A DNA stretch of 64,000 bases, from positions 124,001 through 188,000 of the forward strand of contig CP140033.1 in the NCBI GenBank assembly GCA_039830015.1, in the 5' to 3' direction. Below the pieces are notes generated by a model. It made no database searches. It saw only the letters and a program-made list of their open reading frames with translations, and was not told the DNA's origin. The position numbers and the translations under genes were made by a program. The stretch comes from Buchnera aphidicola (Meitanaphis elongallis) (GTDB taxonomy: Bacteria; Pseudomonadota; Gammaproteobacteria; Enterobacterales; Enterobacteriaceae). Every line of letters starts with the position of its first letter. The stretch's first letter is position 1. Below, piece by piece: positions 36,185 to 46,018 of this stretch.

Positions 36185-38095
36185 TTATTTTTTTGGATCT
36201 TTTACTTCTTCAAATTCTGCATCTACTACGTTTTCTTCTGATTTAGAAGAATTTGTATTATTATTAGAATTAGGTTTTGAGTTTGGTGTAGTATTTTCCA
36301 TTAATTTTGAAGAAAATTTTAATACATTTTGTATTTTTTGTTCTATATTGGTCTTATTTTCTTCTTTTAGAGCTTTATCTAATTCATCTAAGGCTATTTT
36401 TATATTGTTTTGATCTTCTTTACTCATAGTTTTTTCTGCATTTTTTAGTTGTTTTTTAGTACTATGAGAGATTTGATCTCCTTGATTTCTTGTTTTGATC
36501 AGTTCTTCAAAGTGTTTATCTGATTCAGAGTTAACTTCTGCATCTGATATCATTTTTTTAATTTCTGTTTCGTTTAGTCCAGATGATGATTTAATGGTAA
36601 TTTTTTGTTCTTTTCCTGTATTTTTATCTTTTGCCGATACATGTAATATACCGTCTGCGTCTATATCAAACGTTACTTCAATTTGTGCCATTCCTCTTGG
36701 TGCAGGTTGAATACCATCTAAATTGAATTGACCTAATGATTTATTGTCTATTGATCTTTTACGCTCTCCTTGAAGTACATGTATTGTTACGGCTGATTGA
36801 TTATCTTCTGCAGTAGAAAATACTTGGCTATGTTTTGTTGGAATTGTTGTATTTTTATTAATTAATGTAGTCATTATACCACCCATAGTTTCTATACCTA
36901 AGGATAGTGGTGTAACGTCTAATAATAATACATCTTTTACTTCTCCGGATAGTACTCCTCCTTGCACTGCTGCACCGACAGCTACAGCTTCGTCTGGATT
37001 AACATCTTTTCTTGGTTCTTTTTTAAAGAAATCAGCTACTCTTTTTTGAACCATAGGCATTCTTGTTTGCCCACCTACTAAAATAACGTCGTTAATATCC
37101 GAAATAGACAATTTTGCATCTTTTAATGCAGTTTTTAAAGGTTCAATAGATTTAGTTATTAGATCTTCTACTAAAGATTCTAATTTAGATCTAGTTACTT
37201 TAATATTTAGATGTTTTGGCCCATTAGAATCTGCTGTGATATAAGGAAGATTAACATCGGTTTGCTGTGCAGAAGATAATTCAATTTTTGCTTTTTCTGC
37301 AGCTTCTTTCAAACGTTGCATAGCTAATGGATCATTTCTTAAATCAGTACCTTGATCTTTTTTAAATTCTTCAGATAGATAGTTTATTAATCTACTATCA
37401 AAGTCTTCTCCTCCAAGATGAGTGTCTCCATTTGTAGCTAATACTTCAAAAGTTTTTTCTTTGTCGACATTATCTATTTCTATTATTGAAATATCAAATG
37501 TTCCCCCACCTAGATCATATACAGCAATGATTTTGTTGTTTTTATCTTTGTCTAAGCCGTAAGCTAATGCTGCAGCTGTTGGTTCATTAATAATTCTTTT
37601 TACGTCTAATCCTGCAATTCTTCCTGCATCTTTTGTTGCTTGTCTTTGAGCATCATTGAAATATGCAGGAACTGTGATAACAGCTTCTGTTATTTTTTCT
37701 CCTAAATAATCTTCTGCGGTTTTTTTCATTTTTTTTAATACTTCTGCAGAAATTTGAGGAGGAGCTAATTTTTGTTTTTTAATGTTGATCCATGCATCTC
37801 CATTATCAGATTTTATTATTTTATATGGCATTATTTTAATATCACGTTGTACTTCTTCATCGGTAAATTTTCTTCCAATCAAACGTTTTATTGCAAATAA
37901 TGTGTTTTTTGGATTAGTTATGGCTTGACGTTTAGCAGGTTTTCCTACTAATATTTCTCCATTTTCGGTATATGCTATTATTGATGGTGTTGTTCGGTCA
38001 CCTTCTGCATTTTCTAATACACGTGTTTTTTTTCCATCCATAATTGCAATACAAGAATTAGTGGTTCCTAAATCGATACCAATGATTTTACTCAT
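36185..38095 (-). CDS. dnaK: Chaperone DnaK (Hsp70)
   Basis: ATP-driven chaperone, 636 residues (E. coli 638). ATPase domain begins MSKIIGIDLGTTNSC and contains IINEPTAAALAYGLDK and AVYDLGGGTFDISII; linker DVLLLDVTPLSLGIET near 390; substrate-binding domain and a C-terminal lid that ends in an Asn/Ser-rich tail and the conserved acidic stretch VVDAEFEEVKD. A sigma-32 promoter lies about 95 bases upstream, so heat-shock control seems kept. In such symbionts strong chaperones are thought to buffer destabilised proteins. Confidence 0.98.
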   Translation of the reverse strand: MSKIIGIDLGTTNSCIAIMDGKKTRVLENAEGDRTTPSIIAYTENGEILVGKPAKRQAITNPKNTLFAIKRLIGRKFTDEEVQRDIKIMPYKIIKSDNGDAWINIKKQKLAPPQISAEVLKKMKKTAEDYLGEKITEAVITVPAYFNDAQRQATKDAGRIAGLDVKRIINEPTAAALAYGLDKDKNNKIIAVYDLGGGTFDISIIEIDNVDKEKTFEVLATNGDTHLGGEDFDSRLINYLSEEFKKDQGTDLRNDPLAMQRLKEAAEKAKIELSSAQQTDVNLPYITADSNGPKHLNIKVTRSKLESLVEDLITKSIEPLKTALKDAKLSISDINDVILVGGQTRMPMVQKRVADFFKKEPRKDVNPDEAVAVGAAVQGGVLSGEVKDVLLLDVTPLSLGIETMGGIMTTLINKNTTIPTKHSQVFSTAEDNQSAVTIHVLQGERKRSIDNKSLGQFNLDGIQPAPRGMAQIEVTFDIDADGILHVSAKDKNTGKEQKITIKSSSGLNETEIKKMISDAEVNSESDKHFEELIKTRNQGDQISHSTKKQLKNAEKTMSKEDQNNIKIALDELDKALKEENKTNIEQKIQNVLKFSSKLMENTTPNSKPNSNNNTNSSKSEENVVDAEFEEVKDPKK

Positions 38096-38191
38096 AGTTT
38101 TTCCTTATTTAAATATGTAGAAGTGCAACTTATTTTATATAGTTTTAAAGTTATTTTAAAATTTTTACAATTGTAATGCTTGATAATAAGT

Positions 38192-38219
38192 AGATGGGGT
38201 CAATTTTTTAATCATCAAG
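38192..38219 (-). promoter_or_regulatory. Sigma-32 heat-shock promoter of dnaKJ
   Basis: On the minus strand CTTGATG (complement of 38213-38219) and CCCCATCT (complement of 38192-38199) are separated by 13 bases. The E. coli sigma-32 consensus is CTTGAAA, 13-17 bases, CCCCATNT. The -10 box is perfect and is the only C4 run of its kind in an AT-only spacer, so chance is unlikely. Confidence 0.88.
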
Positions 38220-38282
38220 GCTAAAAAAAAAACTAGTTTAAAAATGTTTAAAACTTTATTTTAAATAGAAAGTTTCTGGTTT

Positions 38283-38324
38283 TTAGTTTAGTATATTCGT
38301 ACTTTAATTGATATACTAAATTGA
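38283..38324 (+). promoter_or_regulatory. Inverted repeat in the nuo leader
   Basis: TTTAGTATAT (38287-38296) pairs with ATATACTAAA (38311-38320); as RNA it extends to 14 pairs with two G-U (38283-38286 with 38321-38324). The stem ends 7 bases before the nuoA ATG, where a ribosome binding site would be; none of good quality is visible. It could be an operator-like dyad or a leader hairpin. Confidence 0.4.
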
Positions 38325-38331
38325 TAAAATT

Positions 38332-38727
38332 ATGCATCATGTTATAAATGCATTTCATTGTCCTCAACAATGGGCTTTTTTCATATTTTTTTTGGTGGCT
38401 TTTTTTATATGTTTGTCTATATTATCATTGAGCACAGTATTAGGTGGAAAATCGCAATCTAGACATAAACATACGCCGTTTGAATCAGGAATAGATCCTG
38501 TTGATAGTGTTTTTCATTTAAATATGTTTATTAAGTTTTATTTAATTGCAATATATTTTGTATTATTTGATGTTGAAGCGTTGTATTTATATCTTTGGTC
38601 GATAAGTATTATTGAATCAGGTTGGATAGGTTTTATAGAAGTTATGTTTTTTGTTTTTTTTCTTTTATCTGGATTAGTTTATTTAATTCGCTTAAATTCA
38701 TTAAATTGGAAATCAGAATATTTTTAG
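38332..38727 (+). CDS. nuoA: NADH-quinone oxidoreductase subunit A
   Basis: Small three-span membrane subunit of complex I, near the quinone site. 131 residues; E. coli NuoA has 147, the shortfall being the hydrophilic C-terminal tail. Conserved segments: HTPFESGIDPVDS and FVLFDVEALYLYLWS with the acidic residues. First gene of a 13-gene operon in the standard order A-B-CD-E-F-G-H-I-J-K-L-M-N. It diverges from dnaK. Confidence 0.95.
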   Translation: MHHVINAFHCPQQWAFFIFFLVAFFICLSILSLSTVLGGKSQSRHKHTPFESGIDPVDSVFHLNMFIKFYLIAIYFVLFDVEALYLYLWSISIIESGWIGFIEVMFFVFFLLSGLVYLIRLNSLNWKSEYF

Positions 38728-38766
38728 GAATATTAATATTAAAGCTATTTTGAGGTAATTCATTTT

Positions 38767-39441
38767 ATGAAGTATACATTAACTAGAGTAGATGTTTCAA
38801 AAAAAAATAAAGATTATCCTCTTCAGAAGAAAGAGATTGTGTCTGATCCTCTCAAAAATTATATTCATAAAAATGTTTATATGGGAACAATTAGTAAATG
38901 CATTCATAATTTAGTAAATTGGGGCAGAAAAAATTCTTTATGGCCCTATAATTTTGGTTTGTCATGCTGTTATGTAGAAATGGTTACTTCGTTTACGTCT
39001 ATAAATGACGTTTCAAGATTTGGTTCTGAAGTATTACGTGCATCTCCTAGACAGGCTGATTTTATGGTTATAGCGGGAACACCATTTATTAAAATGGTTC
39101 CAGTTATTCAACGTTTATACGATCAAATGTTAGAACCAAAATGGGTTATTTCTATGGGTTCCTGTGCTAATTCAGGGGGGATGTATGACGTTTACTCTGT
39201 TGTTCAAGGTGTAGATAAATTCCTACCTGTAGATGTGTATATTCCTGGTTGTCCTCCTAGACCAGAAGCGTATATAGAAGGATTAATGTTATTACAGAAG
39301 TCTATATCTGAAGAGCGTCGTCCATTGTCTTGGGTGATAGGAGAGCAAGGAGTTTATCGTGCTAATATGCCTTCAGAAAGGAGTCGTCGTAGAAAGAGAT
39401 ATATTTCTATTAAACACCTTCGTTCTCCAGATCAAATTTAG
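38767..39441 (+). CDS. nuoB: NADH-quinone oxidoreductase subunit B
   Basis: Carries cluster N2, the last [4Fe-4S] before quinone. 224 residues (E. coli 220); a short extra stretch lies near residues 42-50. Cluster ligands are in GLSCCYVEM (adjacent Cys pair), GSCANSGGMYD and YIPGCPPRPEA. GAGGTAA precedes the ATG. Peripheral arm, cytoplasmic side. Confidence 0.97.
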   Translation: MKYTLTRVDVSKKNKDYPLQKKEIVSDPLKNYIHKNVYMGTISKCIHNLVNWGRKNSLWPYNFGLSCCYVEMVTSFTSINDVSRFGSEVLRASPRQADFMVIAGTPFIKMVPVIQRLYDQMLEPKWVISMGSCANSGGMYDVYSVVQGVDKFLPVDVYIPGCPPRPEAYIEGLMLLQKSISEERRPLSWVIGEQGVYRANMPSERSRRRKRYISIKHLRSPDQI

Positions 39442-39545
39442 GGTGTATTATGTTTAAGCTATGTTTTCAAAAATTTTATTATCGTAAATAGTTTATTGTA
39501 TTGTATTTTTATTAATTTCACACTACGAAAATTATTATGTAATTT

Positions 39546-41348
39546 ATGAAAGTAACTATTTCAACTAAGAATGATAATGCGATGAAGCATATTTCTGATG
39601 ATCATATTAATAGTGATATTGTAGTAGAATTATTTGAGTATTTTGGAAGAGACAAGTTTGTTCTTCAGTCTACTTTAATGGGAATTCCTACATTATGGAT
39701 CGACAGTGATATGTTATTGAAAATTGGTAAATTTTTATTAAGTATATATAATCCATATAACATGTTATTTGACCTTCATGGTGTAGATGAAAGATTTCGT
39801 ACTAATCGTTGTCAATTACCGTTAGCTGACTTTTCAGTATTTTATCATTTTGTTTCTTTTTCTAGAAATAATGATGTAATATTTAAAATTGCGTTATTTA
39901 GTAACAAATTGAATGTAACTACATTAACTGGATTATACCCAAACGCTAATTGGTATGAGCGAGAAACATGGGAAATGTTTGGAATAGTTTTTGATGATCA
40001 TCCGCATTTAACTCGCATTATTATGCCAAAAACTTGGAAAGGTCATCCATTACGAAAAGATTATTCTTCTAGGGCAACTGAATTTGATTTTTTTACTTTA
40101 AATCAATATAAAGAAGATGCAGAAATGGATGCATTAAAATTTAAACCAGAAGAATGGGGAATGAAAAAGCAAGGAAAACATAGTCATTATATGTTTTTAA
40201 ATTTAGGTCCGAATCATCCTTCTTCACATGGAGCTTTTCGTATTGTTTTACAGTTAGATGGAGAAAAAATAGTAGATTGTGTTCCAGATATTGGATACCA
40301 CCATCGTGGTGCAGAAAAAATAGGAGAACGTCAAACTTGGCATAGTTATATTCCGTATACTGATCGAATTGAATATCTTGGCGGATGTGTTAATGAAATG
40401 CCTTACATTTTAGCAGTAGAAAAATTGGCAGGTATTGTGGTTCCAAAAAAAGTAGAAGTAATTCGCATTATGTTATCAGAATTGTTTAGGATTAATAGCC
40501 ATTTATTGTATATTTCTACTTTTATTCAAGATGTAGGGGCTATGACACCCATATTTTTAGCTTTTACTGATCGTCAAAGAATTTACGATATTATTGAAGC
40601 AATTACTGGTTTTCGTATGCATCCAGCGTGGTTTAGGATTGGAGGGATAGCACATGATTTACCAAAAGGGTGGAATAGGTTATTAGAAAAATTTCTTATA
40701 TGGATGCCAAATAGATTAACTAAATACATTAATACTTCGTTAAAAAACAGTATTTTAATTAGTCGGTCGAAGGGTATAGCAGGATATAATAAGTGTGAAG
40801 CATTAAAATGGGGTATTACAGGATCTGGATTACGTGCTACTGGTTTAGATTTTGACGTTCGAAAGAAACGACCTTATTCAGGGTATCATAACTTTGAATT
40901 TGAGATACCTATAGGAGATGGTCTTAGTGATTGTTATTCTCGAGTAATGTTGAAAGTAGAAGAGATTTGGCAAAGTCTTCATATTTTAAAACAATGTTTA
41001 AATAATATGCCAGAGGGTCCTTTTAAGGCAGATCATCCGTTAACTACTCCTCCACTTAAAGAACATATGTTTCAGCACATCGAAACTATGATTACTCATT
41101 TTTTACAAGTATCTTGGGGTCCAGTAATACCTCATAATGAGAGTTTTCAAATGATTGAAGCAACTAAAGGTATTAACAGTTACTATTTAATTAGTGATGG
41201 AAGTACTACAAGTTATAGAACTAGAATAAGAACGCCTAGTTTTCCTCATTTACAGCAAATACCGTCAGTTATTCGTGGGAGTTTAATATCAGATTTAATA
41301 GTTTATTTAGGTAGTATTGATTTTGTTATGTCTGATGTTGATCGTTAA
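39546..41348 (+). CDS. nuoC: NADH-quinone oxidoreductase fused subunit C/D
   Basis: Fused NuoCD, as in E. coli and relatives, 600 residues. The NuoC part (about 1-175) has YPNANWYERETWEMFGI and HPLRKDY; the NuoD part (about 190-600) has NLGPNHPSSHGAFRI, GYHHRGAEKIGE and the quinone-site region through GSTTSYRTRIRTPSF. This is the peripheral arm core that forms the quinone cavity with NuoB. 104 bases separate it from nuoB. Confidence 0.96.
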   Translation: MKVTISTKNDNAMKHISDDHINSDIVVELFEYFGRDKFVLQSTLMGIPTLWIDSDMLLKIGKFLLSIYNPYNMLFDLHGVDERFRTNRCQLPLADFSVFYHFVSFSRNNDVIFKIALFSNKLNVTTLTGLYPNANWYERETWEMFGIVFDDHPHLTRIIMPKTWKGHPLRKDYSSRATEFDFFTLNQYKEDAEMDALKFKPEEWGMKKQGKHSHYMFLNLGPNHPSSHGAFRIVLQLDGEKIVDCVPDIGYHHRGAEKIGERQTWHSYIPYTDRIEYLGGCVNEMPYILAVEKLAGIVVPKKVEVIRIMLSELFRINSHLLYISTFIQDVGAMTPIFLAFTDRQRIYDIIEAITGFRMHPAWFRIGGIAHDLPKGWNRLLEKFLIWMPNRLTKYINTSLKNSILISRSKGIAGYNKCEALKWGITGSGLRATGLDFDVRKKRPYSGYHNFEFEIPIGDGLSDCYSRVMLKVEEIWQSLHILKQCLNNMPEGPFKADHPLTTPPLKEHMFQHIETMITHFLQVSWGPVIPHNESFQMIEATKGINSYYLISDGSTTSYRTRIRTPSFPHLQQIPSVIRGSLISDLIVYLGSIDFVMSDVDR

Positions 41349-41355
41349 AGTGAAT

Positions 41356-41850
41356 ATGTTAAAAGAAAAATTTCACAACATTTTTATGTTAAGTAATGAA
41401 GAAAAAAAAGCAATATTAAAAGAAAAAAATAATTATGAAGATTCTCGTGCAAGTTCTATAGAAGCTTTAAAAATAGTACAAAAAAATAGAGGTTGGGTTT
41501 CTAAACAAGCTATTTATGCAATTTCTAAAATACTTGAAATGTCCGCCAGTGATTTAGAAGAAGTTGCAACGTTTTATAGTCAAATTTTTAGACGACCAGT
41601 AGGACGAAATGTGATACGTTATTGCGATAGTGTAGTATGTTATATGCATGGTTGTGAAAACATTAGGGCTTGTTTAGAGAATAAGTTAAATATTGTTATT
41701 GGAGAAACTACAAGGGATTTTCGTTTTACCTTATTACCGATATGTTGTTTAGGAAATTGTGATAAAGCTCCTACTTTAATGATTAATGACAATATTTATT
41801 CGCGTTTGACTTTAAAAACAGTAGTTGAATTATTGGAATTATATCAGTGA
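41356..41850 (+). CDS. nuoE: NADH-quinone oxidoreductase subunit E
   Basis: Holds the [2Fe-2S] cluster N1a. I start at the ATG at 41356, 7 bases after nuoCD, giving 164 residues (E. coli 166); an in-frame GTG at 41350 is possible, and the ATG at 41317 inside nuoCD would add unmatched residues. Ligands: CDSVVC and CCLGNC. Conserved SSIEALKIVQKNRGWV and ATFYSQIFRRPVG. The end overlaps the nuoF start (GTGA). Confidence 0.93.
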   Translation: MLKEKFHNIFMLSNEEKKAILKEKNNYEDSRASSIEALKIVQKNRGWVSKQAIYAISKILEMSASDLEEVATFYSQIFRRPVGRNVIRYCDSVVCYMHGCENIRACLENKLNIVIGETTRDFRFTLLPICCLGNCDKAPTLMINDNIYSRLTLKTVVELLELYQ

Positions 41851-43223
41851 AAAAGATATTGTTAACTTCAGAAACTCATCCATTAACTTGGTGGTTAAAT
41901 GATAATAAAGGTGTAATATGGATCGAAGAATATAAAAAAAAGGGAGGTTATCTTGCTTTTAAAAAAGCAATTGAGACTATTGAACCTAGTAAAATTATAG
42001 ACATTATAAAATGCTCTGGATTGAAAGGACGTGGTGGAGCAGGTTTTTCTACAGGAGTGAAGTGGAGCTTAATGTCTCAAAATAATAGTAGTTCTATGCG
42101 CTATTTGTTATGTAATGCTGATGAAATGGAGCCAGGAACGTATAAAGATAAATTTTTAATAGAACGAATTCCTCATCAATTATTAGAAGGAATTTTAATT
42201 AGTTCATTAGCTCTAAGAGTTAGAAAAAGTTATATCTTTTTAAGATATGAATATGTTAATGCTGAGCGTATTTTAATTAGAGCTATTAATGAAGCAAAAA
42301 AACATGGATATATAGGAAACAATGTTTTGCGATCTGGTCTAGATTTTGAGATCATTTTACATAGTGGTGCCGGTCGTTATATTTGCGGGGAAGAAACTGC
42401 TTTAATTAATTCTTTAGAAGGCAAACGAGCTAATCCAAGATTTAAGCCTCCTTTCCCTGCTTTGGTTGGAGTTTGGGGGAAACCTACTTGTGTAAATAAC
42501 GTAGAGACATTATCTAACGTGCCTTCAATTATTTTGCATGGAGTAGAATGGTATAAGAGTTTGTCAAAGAGTGTTGATTCTGGTACTAAAATTATGGGGT
42601 TTTCAGGAAAAGTTAAAAATCCTGGATTATGGGAGTTGCCTTTTGGAACTACAGCACGCGAGATATTGGAAGATTATGCTGGTGGTATGCATGATGGATT
42701 AACATTGAAAGCATGGCAGCCAGGTGGAGCGAGTACAGATTTTTTAACATCTGAACATATTGATGTGCCTATGGATTTTTTTAGTGTGCAGAATGCAGGT
42801 AGTCGGTTAGGAACAGCACTTGCTATGGCAATAGATAATAACGCAAATATGGTGTCTTTGGTTAGAAATATAGAAGAATTTTTTTCTCGCGAATCATGTG
42901 GCTGGTGTACTCCATGTCGTGATGGTTTACCCTGGATTGTATCTATTTTAAGATCTTTAGAAAGAAAGCAAGGAAGAAAACATGATATTGAAACTTTAGA
43001 ACAATTATGTCATCAATTAGGTCCTGGAAAAACATTTTGTGCACATGCACCTGGAGCTGTTGCGCCATTAAAAAGTGCTATTAAATATTTTCGTATGGAA
43101 TTTGAATGTGGTGTTGAATTATCATCTGTTATTGATGTTAAATTAATAGAGAATGTTTCATCTTATAATGAGATTTTAGATAAAGTTGAGTATGATAATA
43201 AATTTAAAAGTAAATATGATTAA
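41847..43223 (+). CDS. nuoF: NADH-quinone oxidoreductase subunit F
   Basis: Binds NADH and FMN and holds cluster N3; electron entry of complex I. Starts at GTG 41847, overlapping nuoE by four bases. 458 residues (E. coli 445), with a longer Lys/Asp-rich C-terminus. Glycine-rich FMN/NADH segment GRGGAGFSTGVKW, AGRYICGEETALINSLEG, and N3 ligands ESCGWCTPCRDG plus the later FCAHAPGA. Confidence 0.97.
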   Translation: MKKILLTSETHPLTWWLNDNKGVIWIEEYKKKGGYLAFKKAIETIEPSKIIDIIKCSGLKGRGGAGFSTGVKWSLMSQNNSSSMRYLLCNADEMEPGTYKDKFLIERIPHQLLEGILISSLALRVRKSYIFLRYEYVNAERILIRAINEAKKHGYIGNNVLRSGLDFEIILHSGAGRYICGEETALINSLEGKRANPRFKPPFPALVGVWGKPTCVNNVETLSNVPSIILHGVEWYKSLSKSVDSGTKIMGFSGKVKNPGLWELPFGTTAREILEDYAGGMHDGLTLKAWQPGGASTDFLTSEHIDVPMDFFSVQNAGSRLGTALAMAIDNNANMVSLVRNIEEFFSRESCGWCTPCRDGLPWIVSILRSLERKQGRKHDIETLEQLCHQLGPGKTFCAHAPGAVAPLKSAIKYFRMEFECGVELSSVIDVKLIENVSSYNEILDKVEYDNKFKSKYD

Positions 43224-43288
43224 ATGTGATATATGTAAATGCTACATTACTTTATAAATATTCTACTAAATGGAAATAAAAATTATTT

Positions 43289-46018
43289 ATGGCTATAATT
43301 TTTATAGATAATAACAAATATGATGTTGACAATTCGAATAATTTATTACAAGTGTGTTTGTCTCTTGGTTTTGATATACCGTATTTCTGTTGGCATCCAA
43401 CATTAGGAAGCATTGGTGCTTGTCGTCAGTGTGTTGTAAAACAATATCATAGTTTTGAAGATAAGGTGGGTAAATTAGTAGTATCTTGTATGACGCCTAT
43501 TATGAACGGATTAATAGTTTCTATTAATGAAAGTGAAGCAGTAAATTTTAGGAAAGGAGTTATTGAATTATTAATGACTAATCATCCACATGATTGTCCT
43601 GTTTGTGAGGAAGGTGGAAGCTGTCATTTACAGGATATGACTGTTATGACTAAACATCATGTTCGTCGTTATAGATTTTTGAAAAGAACTCATAAAAATC
43701 AATATTTAGGTTCATTTATTAGACATGAGATGAATCGATGTATTTCTTGTTATAGATGTGTGCGTTATTATAAAGATTATGCTGATGGTACAGATTTTGG
43801 AGTTTATGGAATTAGCAATAACATTTATTTTGGACGTTTAGAAGATGGGCCATTGAATAGTGAATTTTCTGGGAATTTAATAGATATTTGTCCTACTGGA
43901 GTTTTTACTGATAAAGTGCAATCGGAAACATATGTTAGGAAATGGGATTTACAATATGCACCGAGTATTTGTCAGCATTGTTGCGTAGGATGCAATATTA
44001 GTGTAGGAGAAAAATATGGAGAAATATGTAAAGTAGAAAATCGATATCATGGTAGTATTAATCGTTATTTTTTATGTGATTTAGGTAGATTTAGTTATGG
44101 CTATTCTAATTTAGAAGATAGACCTAAACGTTCTACTTATCGATGTAAAGGTACAAAACATATTTTAAATAGCGTAGAAAATTCTATTGAGTTAGTAGTA
44201 AAACGTTTAACTACTGCATCTAAAATAATAGGAATTGGTTCTAGTCGTGCTAGTTTAGAAAATAACTATGCACTTCAAAAACTAGTTGGAATAGAGAATT
44301 TCTCTGTTGGAATGTTACAAAAAGAATTAGACTGCACAAAATTAATTATAAAAATTTTAAAAAATAGTGGTATTTATACTCCTACATTACGAGAAATTGA
44401 AGATTATGACACTATTCTTGTTTTAGGTGAAGATATTACTAATACTTCTCCTATGATAGCTTTATCTATTCGTCAAGCAATAAAAGGGAAATCTAGAAAG
44501 GTAGCACTATCTAATAATATTCCAAAATGGCATGCATTAGCTACTAAGAATATTTCTCAAAATATAAAAAACAAATTGTTTATTATTAATACTTATAAAA
44601 CTAAATTAGATGATATCTCTGAAAATAGTTATGTATTGACAATTGATGATCAGGTACAATTAGGTTGTGCAATTGCTGATTATATTGATAAGGGTTCTTT
44701 TCATGTAAACAATTTAAGCGAAAATTTGATTACAATAATGAAAAAAATTGTTTTTTCGTTGCTTTCTTCCAAAAAACCTTTAATTGTTTCAGGTGTTCAT
44801 TCTAATAGTATTGAATTAATTCAAATTGCACATAATATAGCAAGATCTTTAAAAAATGTAGAAAAAAAAGTTGGATTGGTTTTGTTAGTATCTAATTTTA
44901 ATAGTTTGGGTGTTGGTTTATTGAGTGGAATGTCACTAGAAAAAGTAGTAAATAATGTTTCGAATAAACAATGTGATTCTTTAATAATTTTAGAAAATGA
45001 TTTGCATCGTTATTTTTCAAACATTTGTATTGAAAAATTATTTAGAAATGTTAAAAATGTTATAGTAATGGATCATATTAATACTAATACTATGAAAAAG
45101 GGAACAATAGTTTTTCCATCAACTAATATTTTTGAAAGTTCTGGTACTGTTGTAAATTATGAAGGTCGAGCACAACGTTTTTTCCAGGTGTACGATCCAA
45201 AATTTTATGATGGTGATTCGCATGTTTTAGATAGTTGGATGTGGTTACATCGTATACGATGTAAATTATATAAAGTATGTCAAATTTGGCATAAATTAGA
45301 TGATATTATTTGTAGTATGTCTTCTGAAGATATTAACTTTGAACAATTAAAATTTGTAGCTCCAGGTTCTTCTTTTAAAGTTTATGGACAAAAATTAGCT
45401 AGATCCCCGCATCGTTGTAGTGGTAGAACTTCTAGTCGATCTCACATTAATGTTCACGAAATTAGTCAACCTAAAGATAAAAATTCTATGTTTTCTTTTT
45501 CTATGGAAGGTTGTCAGCAATCTTATAAATATTCTTCTTATATACCTTTTGCTTGGGTTCCGGGATGGAATTCTTCACAAGCATGGAATAAGTTTCAAAA
45601 AGAAATAAATGGAGAATTACGTTGTGGAGATTCTGGAAGACGTTTATTTTTGTATGATTCGCGCAAATCTATATCTTGGTTTGAAACTAAAGTTAATAAT
45701 AATGTTAGCAACACTTATTATATTATTCCGTATTATTATTTATTTGGTAATGAACAATTGTCACAATTATCTCCAGTAATTAAAAAGAGTATGTCTAGTA
45801 ATGTTGTAGGGATTTTAAGTAAAGATGATGCAGATGTTTTATCTATTAAATCTGGATCTAAAATAGAATTTAGTTGTCTGGGTGTAAAATTCGTAGTTAT
45901 GGTATATATTTCTTCAGACATTCAATCTGGACAATTAGGATTACCTATAGGATTTCCTGATTTTCCTCTTTTTTTATCTAACAAAAAGATTGTAGATTTT
46001 AAGAAGATGATTGTATGA
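43289..46018 (+). CDS. nuoG: NADH-quinone oxidoreductase subunit G
   Basis: Largest peripheral subunit, 909 residues (E. coli about 908). N-terminal ferredoxin-like domain (FDIPYFCWHPTLG, CRQCVV), His/Cys cluster N5 (HPHDCPVCEEGGSCHL), [4Fe-4S] region CISCYRCVRYYKDYADG and DICPTG. The off-path N7 cluster ligands (CQHCCVGC and FLC) are also kept. The molybdopterin-oxidoreductase-like C-terminal part is the most diverged. ATGA overlap with nuoH. Confidence 0.97.
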   Translation: MAIIFIDNNKYDVDNSNNLLQVCLSLGFDIPYFCWHPTLGSIGACRQCVVKQYHSFEDKVGKLVVSCMTPIMNGLIVSINESEAVNFRKGVIELLMTNHPHDCPVCEEGGSCHLQDMTVMTKHHVRRYRFLKRTHKNQYLGSFIRHEMNRCISCYRCVRYYKDYADGTDFGVYGISNNIYFGRLEDGPLNSEFSGNLIDICPTGVFTDKVQSETYVRKWDLQYAPSICQHCCVGCNISVGEKYGEICKVENRYHGSINRYFLCDLGRFSYGYSNLEDRPKRSTYRCKGTKHILNSVENSIELVVKRLTTASKIIGIGSSRASLENNYALQKLVGIENFSVGMLQKELDCTKLIIKILKNSGIYTPTLREIEDYDTILVLGEDITNTSPMIALSIRQAIKGKSRKVALSNNIPKWHALATKNISQNIKNKLFIINTYKTKLDDISENSYVLTIDDQVQLGCAIADYIDKGSFHVNNLSENLITIMKKIVFSLLSSKKPLIVSGVHSNSIELIQIAHNIARSLKNVEKKVGLVLLVSNFNSLGVGLLSGMSLEKVVNNVSNKQCDSLIILENDLHRYFSNICIEKLFRNVKNVIVMDHINTNTMKKGTIVFPSTNIFESSGTVVNYEGRAQRFFQVYDPKFYDGDSHVLDSWMWLHRIRCKLYKVCQIWHKLDDIICSMSSEDINFEQLKFVAPGSSFKVYGQKLARSPHRCSGRTSSRSHINVHEISQPKDKNSMFSFSMEGCQQSYKYSSYIPFAWVPGWNSSQAWNKFQKEINGELRCGDSGRRLFLYDSRKSISWFETKVNNNVSNTYYIIPYYYLFGNEQLSQLSPVIKKSMSSNVVGILSKDDADVLSIKSGSKIEFSCLGVKFVVMVYISSDIQSGQLGLPIGFPDFPLFLSNKKIVDFKKMIV

